This document shows, piece by piece, positions 1-4,968 of a DNA stretch of 6,120 nucleotides. How positions within the stretch are numbered: position 1 is the first letter of the stretch; every line of letters begins with the position of its first letter. The stretch comes from Patescibacteria group bacterium (lineage in GTDB: Bacteria > Patescibacteriota > Minisyncoccia > Phycocordibacterales > SIBU01), in contig JAGWZX010000041.1 in assembly GCA_018968805.1 (NCBI GenBank), positions 1 through 6,120 of the forward strand, read 5' to 3'. A model generated the notes under the pieces. The model searched no databases. It saw only the letters and a list, made by a program, of their open reading frames with translations, and was not told where the DNA came from. Made by a program: the position numbers and the translations under genes.

Positions 1-558
1 GCGGCGCCGCACCGGCTTCTCTCGCTTGGCCGCATCGCCCCGATCAAAGATCTCGATGTCATGATCGACGCCGTCAGCCGTCTTTTGGGCGAAGGAGAAG
101 ATATTGAATTTTCCGTAGTAGGCGACGCTTTGCCGCGCGACGCGGATTATTTAAGCAGACTTAAAGAGCGCGCGGCAAAGCCGGTTTATGCCGGCAGAAT
201 TATTTTTAGGGAAGGGGAAGGCGATCGGAAAAATGTGGCGGAATTTTTCAGGCAAAACGAGTTTTTCCTTAATGCCAGTCCGGCCGGACTTTTTGACAAA
301 ACGGTTTTTGAAGCGATGGCTTGCGGTTGCGTTCCTTTAGTGTCAAGCAAGGCTTTTGCCGGGATTCTCCCTCCCGAATGCCTTTTTAACGAGGGAAATA
401 GCCAAAATCTGGCTTATCACCTGGTTGCTTTTTTCCACCGCTCTAGCGAGGAATTAGAGCGTTTAGGAGGGGTTTTGCGTAATCAGGCGGTGGCGGAGCA
501 CAGTCTGGAGTCGCTAGCAAGCCATCTTAAAAGTCTTTTCGGAACAGAAACATTATGA
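1..558 (+). CDS. Glycosyltransferase family 4-like protein, 5' truncated
   Basis: This is the C-terminal part (185 codons visible) of a GT-B fold, GT4-like transferase that moves a sugar from a nucleotide donor in the cytoplasm. The frame is open from base 1, so the true start is outside the window; the first in-window ATG at 61 is internal. Residues 6-20 of the fragment (LLSLGRIAPIKDLDV) match the strand-loop that opens the GT4 C-terminal domain (GRxxPxKxxxxLI). Fragment residues 95-115 hold the donor-binding loop, with GLFDKTVFEAMACG followed by VPLVS. The second Glu of the usual EX7E motif is present (about residue 104). The first Glu is replaced by the GLFDK arrangement, which I recall from a GT4 subgroup (xLDKxxLEAMACG) and do not read as a defect. 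The stop overlaps the next gene's start (ATGA at 555-558), so the two are probably translationally coupled. Donor and acceptor cannot be told from sequence. Confidence 0.87.
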   Translation, partial: AAPHRLLSLGRIAPIKDLDVMIDAVSRLLGEGEDIEFSVVGDALPRDADYLSRLKERAAKPVYAGRIIFREGEGDRKNVAEFFRQNEFFLNASPAGLFDKTVFEAMACGCVPLVSSKAFAGILPPECLFNEGNSQNLAYHLVAFFHRSSEELERLGGVLRNQAVAEHSLESLASHLKSLFGTETL

Positions 559-1391
559 CGACGGGAAACGCCAAAATTCCAGTTACAGTCGCTGTGCTGA
601 CGTTTAATTCAGGCGAAACCTTGGCGCGGGCGCTTGAGTCGGTCAAGGATTTCGCCGAAATCATCGTTTGCGACGGCGGGTCAAATGATGAGACTTTGAA
701 CATTGCCCGTACCTACGGAGCGCGCATAATTTCCCAGGATCCGGGTTTTAAAAACGGAGAAAAGAAGATTATTGATTTTGCCGGCGTGCGCAACCAAACC
801 CTCGCCGCCGCTTCCCACGGTTGGTTTTTATACATTGATTCGGACGAGTATATCGGAAAAGAGGTGGCAGAGGAGATTGGGGAGATTGCGGCGGCCGGCG
901 CTGCTCCGGCCGCCTATTGGGTGCCGCGCCGTTATGTTTTGAACGGCCAGACGATTGACTGTGCCGCCACTTACCCGGGGAACAAGCAAATCCGGTTTTT
1001 TCATAGGGACGCGGTCAACAAGTTCGTCAAAACTATTCACGAAAAAATCGAGCTAAAACAGAACGCGCCTGTCAAAGTTTTTGCCGGCCCAATGTTCGTG
1101 CCGCTATCTCCGGACCCCATGGAAATGCGCCGCAAGTGGGAGCATTACATCACTTTGGAATGCGCGCGCCGCGGCCGAATCACTTTTTGGCAGTGGCTTC
1201 TCGTATGTACGGAGAACGCCAAGATTTCCGCTCTTTATCTTTTCCGCTTTTTGCGCAATTTGATGTTTTGCCGCGGCGCGCGCCTGCCGTGGCGGTTGGA
1301 GCGGGAGCGGCATATTTATCATGTGAACATTTGCCGGCGTTTTTGGCACTTAATCGGCGCGCGCCGCGGCCGATCCGAAAAATCTTCATGA
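555..1391 (+). CDS. WaaE/KdtX-like family 2 glycosyltransferase
   Basis: This 278-residue GT-A fold inverting transferase is probably cytoplasmic or membrane-associated. Residues 10-61 form the nucleotide-binding half: VTVAVLTFNSGETLARALES, then IIVCDGGSNDETL with DGGSND at 40-45. YIDSDEY (D95, D97, E98) is the DXD-type metal/donor site. The middle part (WVPRRYVLNG, then a YPGNKQIRFFHRD stretch and IHEKIEL) matches the acceptor side of the WaaE-like group (PRR, YPxxQxRLF, VHE). That group includes LPS-core beta-1,4-glucosyltransferases, but the actual sugar here is unknown. The last ~90 residues are basic and aromatic with hydrophobic stretches, suggesting membrane contact. The start is set by the ATGA overlap with the upstream gene; a weak GGAA at 541-544 lies 10 nt ahead. 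The stop overlaps the next start in the same ATGA fashion. GC-rich repeats inside this gene are listed separately. Confidence 0.88.
   Translation: MTTGNAKIPVTVAVLTFNSGETLARALESVKDFAEIIVCDGGSNDETLNIARTYGARIISQDPGFKNGEKKIIDFAGVRNQTLAAASHGWFLYIDSDEYIGKEVAEEIGEIAAAGAAPAAYWVPRRYVLNGQTIDCAATYPGNKQIRFFHRDAVNKFVKTIHEKIELKQNAPVKVFAGPMFVPLSPDPMEMRRKWEHYITLECARRGRITFWQWLLVCTENAKISALYLFRFLRNLMFCRGARLPWRLERERHIYHVNICRRFWHLIGARRGRSEKSS
890..914. repeat. 9-bp GC inverted repeat inside the WaaE-like gene
   Basis: GGCGGCCGG (890-898) and CCGGCCGCC (906-914) are exact inverted repeats with a 7-nt loop. They encode an Ala/Gly/Pro-rich stretch (AAAGAAPAA) just after the DSDE metal site, in a loop before the conserved PRR block. 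Alanine-rich coding in GC-rich codons can generate such palindromes by chance. Confidence 0.55.
1162..1373 (+). repeat. Pair of 17-nt exact direct repeats (1162-1178 and 1357-1373)
   Basis: The same 17-nt GC-only block apart from its final A (GCGCGCGCCGCGGCCGA) occurs twice in the WaaE-like gene, 195 bp apart. It is in the same reading frame both times, giving ARRGR in CARRGRI and in GARRGRS. The second copy lies just before the start of the DPM1-like gene and overlaps a 12-bp palindrome at 1355-1366. It could be shared codon choice for two basic patches or a local duplication. Confidence 0.6.
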
Positions 1392-2140
1392 GAGAAAAAC
1401 ATCAAAAAGTCATAGTGGTATTGCCGGCTTACAATGCCGAGGCGACATTGGCGCGCACCATCGCCGAAATTCCCCTGGATTTCGTGGACGAACTTGTTCT
1501 TGTCGATGACAAAAGCCGCGACGGCACTATTTCCGCCGCCGCCGCTTTATCAAAAAATATTTCCAAACCTTTGACCATACATCCCCACGCGGAAAATCGC
1601 GGTTACGGCGGGAACCAAAAAACCTGCTACCGACTGGCACTGGAGCACGGCGCGGATATCGTGGTAATGCTCCATCCCGACTATCAGTATGATCCGAGGC
1701 TGATCAAGTATTTCGTGGAGTTCATCCGCGACGGTTATTTTGACGTAATGCTCGGCTCGCGCGTGCGGAGCCGAGCGGAAACGCTAGCCGGCGGCATGCC
1801 ATTTTATAAATACCTGGCCAACCGATTTTTGACACTTTGGTACAACTTTGTCACCGGCTACAATCTTTCCGAGTGGCACACCGGCTTGCGCGCTTATCGG
1901 CGCGGCGTTTTGGAGGCGATTCCCTATGAAAAATTCTCCAACGATTTCGTGTTTGACACGGAAATGCTTTTCGCCATTGCCGGGCATGCCTTTAGAATCG
2001 GCGACATTCCCGTACCCTGCCGCTATTTCAAGGAAGCATCATCGATCAACATTGGTCGCAGTATCTGCTACGGCCTCGCCGGAATGTGGCAATCATTCAA
2101 ATACCTCGGCGGAAGGGTTACCGGCGGTTTTAGAAAATGA
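1388..2140 (+). CDS. DPM1-like family 2 glycosyltransferase (polyprenyl-phosphate sugar synthase type)
   Basis: This 250-residue GT2 transferase has the layout of dolichol/polyprenyl-phosphate mannosyl- or glucosyl-transferases. These move a sugar from a nucleotide donor to a polyprenyl phosphate on the inner membrane face. The N-terminus IVVLPAYNAEATL (9-21), VDDKSRDGT (39-47), NRGYGGNQKTCY (70-81) and the metal-site stretch MLHPDYQYDP (94-103) follow the family in order. They are followed by LGSR, the GYNLSEWHTGLRAYRR region and FVFDTEML, typical of the C-terminal half of the domain. There is no C-terminal transmembrane pair or GtrA domain, so this is the soluble, short form. The frame stays open upstream to about 1136, but ATG 1388 gives the family N-terminus and overlaps the previous stop (ATGA), so it is the start used here. 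No Shine-Dalgarno is visible, so coupling to the upstream gene is likely. Lipid and sugar specificity are inferred from the family. Confidence 0.87.
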   Translation: MREKHQKVIVVLPAYNAEATLARTIAEIPLDFVDELVLVDDKSRDGTISAAAALSKNISKPLTIHPHAENRGYGGNQKTCYRLALEHGADIVVMLHPDYQYDPRLIKYFVEFIRDGYFDVMLGSRVRSRAETLAGGMPFYKYLANRFLTLWYNFVTGYNLSEWHTGLRAYRRGVLEAIPYEKFSNDFVFDTEMLFAIAGHAFRIGDIPVPCRYFKEASSINIGRSICYGLAGMWQSFKYLGGRVTGGFRK

Positions 2141-2158
2141 ATTAAGCCGTCGACGCGG

Positions 2159-2998
2159 TTACCGTGCCACCGGCTTCCATTCCGCCTCCAGATATTCCCG
2201 AAGAGCTTTGCGCCAGGACCGCATCAATCCGGGCCGGGAGGCCAGAGCTTCGTTAGGCACGCGGCGAGCTTTGAGTTTGAAGGTTTTTTCGGAGACCGGT
2301 TTGACCGGCAGTCCCGGTTTGAGGACGCTCACGATTTCTTCGGCCACATCAAATCGGCTGGCCCGGCCGGCGCCGGCGCAATGGATGATGCCGCGCTTTC
2401 CGGCCGCAATCAATTTTTTCAAAGCGCCGGCCAAATCCTTGCCGAAAGTAGGCGAGCCAAACGAATTATTGACCGCGCTGATTTCCGGCTTGTCCAGTTG
2501 GGCGATTATTTTAGCTACGAATTTTTTGTCGCGCTTGGGGCCGCCGCCGAACATCCAGCAGGTGCGGACGATGAGATAATTTTTTAGCATGCTTTGAATG
2601 ATGAGTTCGGCGGCGTATTTGCTGTGGCCGTAAACATTTTGGGGATTGGGCAAGTCCCGCTCGTTGTACGATGATTTTTTCATGCCGTCAAAAACACCGG
2701 CAGTGGAAACAAAGACGAGCCGCGCGCCGATTTCTTTGGCGGAGAGCGCGATGTTGTAAGCACCGACAGTGTTTACCTGGTAAGCGGTTTCCGGGTGTCC
2801 CTCCATGAATTCCAAGTCGGTCAAGGCGGCCAAATGCAAAATGACTTCCGGCTTTTCGCGGGCGACGAAAGCCCGCACCGCGGCCAAATCGGTCACGTCC
2901 AAATCTTTTCGGTCGGTTTTCAGGCCGAAATCCAAATAAGAGCCGACCATACCGTCCGCTCCCGTCACTAATGTTTTCGGAAATTTACTTTTTGCCAT
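2159..2998 (-). CDS. rmlD: dTDP-4-dehydrorhamnose reductase (RmlD-like)
   Basis: This is a 279-residue short-chain (extended SDR) NAD(P)H-dependent ketoreductase. RmlD performs the last step of dTDP-L-rhamnose synthesis, reducing the C4 keto group in the cytoplasm. The cofactor loop TGADGMVGS (12-20) fits GxxGxxG. DVTD (34-37) and HLAALTDLEFME (55-66) correspond to the RmlD DITD and HxAAxTxVDxxE stretches. STAGVFDG (98-105) stands for STDYVFDG, and Y123-x3-K127 (YGHSK) is the catalytic pair. FGSPTFGKDLA (180-190), SRFDVAEEI (214-222) and the ARRVPNEAL stretch are RmlD-like signatures. Length is near the usual ~290. The ATG at 2998 lies inside the end of rmlA (14-bp overlap). GAGG (complement of 3002-3005) is only 3 nt ahead, so coupled translation is likely. 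It is the last gene of the operon. With no rmlC beside it, a related reductase making another dTDP-6-deoxyhexose is possible. Confidence 0.88.
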   Translation of the reverse strand: MAKSKFPKTLVTGADGMVGSYLDFGLKTDRKDLDVTDLAAVRAFVAREKPEVILHLAALTDLEFMEGHPETAYQVNTVGAYNIALSAKEIGARLVFVSTAGVFDGMKKSSYNERDLPNPQNVYGHSKYAAELIIQSMLKNYLIVRTCWMFGGGPKRDKKFVAKIIAQLDKPEISAVNNSFGSPTFGKDLAGALKKLIAAGKRGIIHCAGAGRASRFDVAEEIVSVLKPGLPVKPVSEKTFKLKARRVPNEALASRPGLMRSWRKALREYLEAEWKPVAR

Positions 2999-3725
2999 GC
3001 GCCTCTTTTATGACCGCGGCGGCTTTTAAGAGGGAATCAAAAGTTCCGGCGTCAAGCCACCAGCCTTTGATGAACGCGAAAGCGAGCAGGCTTTTTTTTA
3101 GATACCGATTGACGGTGTCGGTGATTTCGATCTCTCCGCGCTTGGAAGGTTTCTGTTTTTTGATGATTTCAAACACGTTTCCGTCGAAAAGATAAAATCC
3201 GGTTTGGGCGAAATTAGAGCGCGGCGTCTCCGGCTTCTCTTCAACGGAAAGAATTATCTTGCCGCTTTTGTCAAAAACCGGCACGCCGAACCGCTCCGGG
3301 TCGGGCACTTCTTTGAGAAAGATCATCGCCCCCTGTTTAAATTTTTTGACAGCGGCGGCGAAGTCATTTTCAAAAATGTTATCACCCAGGATGACTGCCA
3401 CGCCTCCGCCTTCGGCGAAATCCTCAGCGGCCAGAAGGGCGTCCGAGATGCCCGCGTTGTTTTTGTCCTGAATGGCGAAAGCGAGCTTTACGCCGTACTC
3501 TTTGCCGCTTCCCAGGAAATTCATGAAGTGCCCCGCGTGTTCGCGGCCGCAGACAATCATGATGTCGCAGATACCGGAGCGCCGGAGTGTTTCAATGCCG
3601 TAGAGAATCATCGGTTTGTCATAGACCGGCAGGAGGTGCTTGTTGGTGATTTTAGTCAGGGGATAAAGCCTCGTGCCGAGGCCGCCCGCGAGAATGACTC
3701 CTTTGATATTTGTTTTTTTTGTCAT
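2985..3725 (-). CDS. rmlA: Glucose-1-phosphate thymidylyltransferase, short form (RmlA-like)
   Basis: This 246-residue nucleotidyltransferase forms dTDP-glucose and pyrophosphate from dTTP and glucose-1-phosphate, the entry step of dTDP-deoxysugar synthesis. The signature KGVILAGGLGTRLYPLT (8-24) is the nucleotide-binding loop. NKHLLPVYDKPMI (28-40) follows, with His in place of the Gln of classic RmlA (KQLLPIYDKPMI). VILGDNIF (111-118) holds the metal-binding Asp, FGV and EEKP (162-165) contact the sugar, and GEIEITD (197-203) and WWLDAGTFDSLLKA (222-235) close the fold. Classic RmlA enzymes are ~290 residues. This one ends soon after the WLDAGT block and lacks the C-terminal segment that carries the regulatory-site and oligomer contacts in those enzymes. 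The start is supported by GGAG (complement of 3736-3739) about 10 nt upstream. It overlaps rmlD by 14 bp and follows rmlB after a 56-bp gap with a hairpin. Uridylyltransferase activity cannot be excluded, but the rmlB/rmlD context favours dTTP. Confidence 0.9.
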   Translation of the reverse strand: MTKKTNIKGVILAGGLGTRLYPLTKITNKHLLPVYDKPMILYGIETLRRSGICDIMIVCGREHAGHFMNFLGSGKEYGVKLAFAIQDKNNAGISDALLAAEDFAEGGGVAVILGDNIFENDFAAAVKKFKQGAMIFLKEVPDPERFGVPVFDKSGKIILSVEEKPETPRSNFAQTGFYLFDGNVFEIIKKQKPSKRGEIEITDTVNRYLKKSLLAFAFIKGWWLDAGTFDSLLKAAAVIKEAHGKK

Positions 3726-3735
3726 GTGGCGATTT

Positions 3736-3739
3736 CTCC
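3736..3739 (-). promoter_or_regulatory. Shine-Dalgarno of rmlA
   Basis: GGAG on the - strand lies 10 nt before the rmlA ATG (3725-3723) and fixes that start. It is one of the few clear Shine-Dalgarno sites in the window. It sits directly downstream of the intercistronic hairpin, so the structure could influence ribosome access. Confidence 0.6.
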
Positions 3740-3742
3740 AAA

Positions 3743-3773
3743 GTTCGACCTTGAATCGTGAGAAAGGTCGAAC
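3743..3773 (-). repeat. Perfect 10-bp inverted repeat between rmlB and rmlA
   Basis: GTTCGACCTT (3743-3752) and AAGGTCGAAC (3764-3773) are exact inverted repeats around an 11-nt loop. In rml mRNA the hairpin begins 8 nt after the rmlB stop codon and ends 3 nt before the rmlA Shine-Dalgarno (GGAG, complement of 3736-3739). Only three U residues follow it, so it is a poor rho-independent terminator. An intercistronic processing or stability element, a translation-modulating structure, or one copy of a dispersed palindromic repeat are all possible. Confidence 0.7.
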
Positions 3774-3781
3774 CTGGCTGT

Positions 3782-4858
3782 TTATAATTTGTTTTTAATT
3801 CGGTGCGCTTCCCAAAGGTCAATATGAGGATTAAAAACCCCGGTCTTTTTCTGAACCCGTTTTATCCAGTCCGGATTTTCTTTGTACCATTTGATAGTGC
3901 CGCGGAAAGCCTGTTTAAATTCCCGTTTCGGTCGCCAGCCGAGTTCGCGGCGGATTTTACCGAAGTCAATGGCATAACGCCGGTCGTGGCCGGGGCGGTC
4001 CGGAACATACGTGAGCCAAGACTGGTCGCGTCCGAATTCTTTCAGCACGAGCAGGGCGATTTCCTTGTTCGATAACTCATTGTCGGCGCCGATGTTATAA
4101 ACTTCGCCAGGTCCGCCTTTTGTCAGACAAAGCTCAAGAGCGGCGCAGTGGTCAAGAACATGAATCCAGTCGCGCACGTTCCGGCCATCGCCGTAAAGCG
4201 GCAGCTTCTTTCCTTCAAGCATTCGGACGGTGAAAAAAGGAATCAGTTTTTCCGGATATTGGTATGGTCCATAATTGTTTGAACAGTGGGTGACAACAAC
4301 CGGCACTTTCCAGGTCGTGTGATAAGCGCGGCAAAGAAGGTCGCCTCCGGCTTTGGTTGCCGAGTAGGGGACGTTGGCGGCAAAGGCCGTGTCCTCGCGG
4401 AATTTATTTTTAGAATTCAAGGGCAAACTGCCGAACACTTCATCGGTGGAAACCTGGACGTATTTTTTTATCCGGCCGCTGTTTTTAACAGCTTCAAGGA
4501 TATTGAACACGCCCTGGACATTGGTACGGATGAACTCCAGGGAGCCCACATGGATGCTCCGGTCGACATGCGTCTCGGCGGCGAAGTTGATGACATGGCT
4601 CGGCTTGTATCTGGCGAACACTCTGGCGACATCGCCGGCCTCGGCGATGTCGCCTTTGACGAATTTATAACGGCGGTCGCGGGCGATGTCTCGGAGATTG
4701 TCCAAGTTGCCGGAATAGGTCAGCTTGTCCAAGTTGACTATGCGCGCGCGGGGATACTTTTCCAAAATGTAATGGATAAAGTTTGAGCCGATGAATCCGG
4801 CTCCGCCGCAGACTAGGATAGTAGTGTCGTTCAATGTTTCCGATGCTTTTTGTGCCAT
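3782..4858 (-). CDS. rmlB: dTDP-glucose 4,6-dehydratase (RmlB)
   Basis: This 358-residue extended SDR enzyme converts dTDP-D-glucose to dTDP-4-keto-6-deoxy-D-glucose with tightly bound NAD+. VCGGAGFIGSNF (16-27) is the Rossmann loop. LDKLTYSGNLDNL (43-55) is highly typical of RmlB. HVDRSI (97-102), STDEVFG (137-143, with the T-D-E catalytic set at 138-140) and Y165-x3-K169 (YSATK) complete the active site. CSNNYGPYQYPEKLIP (192-207), DGRNVRDW (224-231) and RPGHDRRYAID (288-298) bind the substrate nucleotide-sugar or are conserved RmlB blocks. Length is at the upper end of the usual range because of about 10 extra N-terminal residues and a C-terminal tail. The ATG at 4858 is the only Met ahead of the Rossmann loop; no Shine-Dalgarno lies before it. 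It is the first gene of the rmlB-rmlA-rmlD operon and is divergent from the membrane transferase at 4969. Confidence 0.95.
   Translation of the reverse strand: MAQKASETLNDTTILVCGGAGFIGSNFIHYILEKYPRARIVNLDKLTYSGNLDNLRDIARDRRYKFVKGDIAEAGDVARVFARYKPSHVINFAAETHVDRSIHVGSLEFIRTNVQGVFNILEAVKNSGRIKKYVQVSTDEVFGSLPLNSKNKFREDTAFAANVPYSATKAGGDLLCRAYHTTWKVPVVVTHCSNNYGPYQYPEKLIPFFTVRMLEGKKLPLYGDGRNVRDWIHVLDHCAALELCLTKGGPGEVYNIGADNELSNKEIALLVLKEFGRDQSWLTYVPDRPGHDRRYAIDFGKIRRELGWRPKREFKQAFRGTIKWYKENPDWIKRVQKKTGVFNPHIDLWEAHRIKNKL
4625..4654. repeat. 13-bp perfect inverted repeat inside rmlB
   Basis: GGCGACATCGCCG (4625-4637) and CGGCGATGTCGCC (4642-4654) are exact inverted repeats with a 4-nt loop. They encode GDIAEAGDVA (rmlB residues 69-78). 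Each arm contains GGCGAYRTCGCC, which is itself near-palindromic, so the arms are also imperfect direct repeats (GDIA and GDVA). The protein region aligns with the usual RmlB GDI stretch after the second Rossmann strand, so the enzyme is not visibly disrupted. Confidence 0.75.
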
Positions 4859-4878
4859 ACAAACGTTTTTTACAAGAC

Positions 4879-4910
4879 TTTATATTCTCACCGGAATGTC
4901 CAAAAATCAA
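4879..4910 (-). promoter_or_regulatory. Tentative promoter of the rmlB-rmlA-rmlD operon
   Basis: On the - strand TTGATT (complement of 4905-4910) precedes TATAAA (complement of 4879-4884) by 20 bp. Shifting the -10 to AATATA (4881-4886) gives 18 bp. Both hexamers are imperfect sigma70 matches, and the region is AT-rich so chance matches are likely. It lies in the only intergenic space upstream of rmlB, where the operon promoter is expected. Transcription from here would give a 5' leader of only about 10-15 nt without a Shine-Dalgarno. Confidence 0.25.
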
Positions 4911-4956
4911 GTAAGGCTTTGGGCGAACTTTCTTTTTGATTGTTGTGTTACCATAT

Positions 4957-4960
4957 AAGG
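4957..4960 (+). promoter_or_regulatory. Probable Shine-Dalgarno of the GT39-like gene
   Basis: AAGG lies 8 nt before ATG 4969 and decides between that codon and the in-frame ATG at 4978, for which the same AAGG would be 17 nt away. The match is short, so support is moderate. Confidence 0.5.
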
Positions 4961-4968
4961 CGTTTCTA

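Noticed and set aside
1136..1387. Upstream extension of the DPM1-like frame
   Set aside because: The extra residues overlap the WaaE-like gene out of frame and look unlike any glycosyltransferase N-terminus. ATG 1388 gives the standard family start and an ATGA overlap.
2366..2377. 12-bp perfect GC palindrome (GCCGGCGCCGGC) inside rmlD
   Set aside because: It has no loop and encodes Ala/Gly/Arg codons in a conserved RmlD loop region, so it is explained by coding constraints and local GC content.
1848..2579. 243-codon + strand open frame spanning the end of the DPM1-like gene and antisense rmlD
   Set aside because: It crosses two well-supported genes on opposite strands and its product is a low-complexity Ser/Pro/Arg-rich peptide with no family features.
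3204..3761. 185-codon open frame on the + strand opposite rmlA
   Set aside because: It lies almost wholly antisense to a strongly supported rmlA, and its translation shows no domain I recognise. The openness is a by-product of rmlA codon use.
4286..4786. 166-codon + strand open frame antisense to rmlB
   Set aside because: It is complementary to the conserved core of rmlB, has no ribosome site and shows no recognisable motif.
4936..4959. TTGATT and TATAAG as a + strand promoter for the GT39-like gene
   Set aside because: The spacing is only 12 bp, too short for a sigma70 promoter, and TATAAG overlaps the ribosome site region. No better pair was seen on the + strand in this gap.
4951..4960. 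CCATATAAGG matches the eukaryotic CArG-box consensus
   Set aside because: Chance match in a bacterial intergenic region; no MADS-box context exists.
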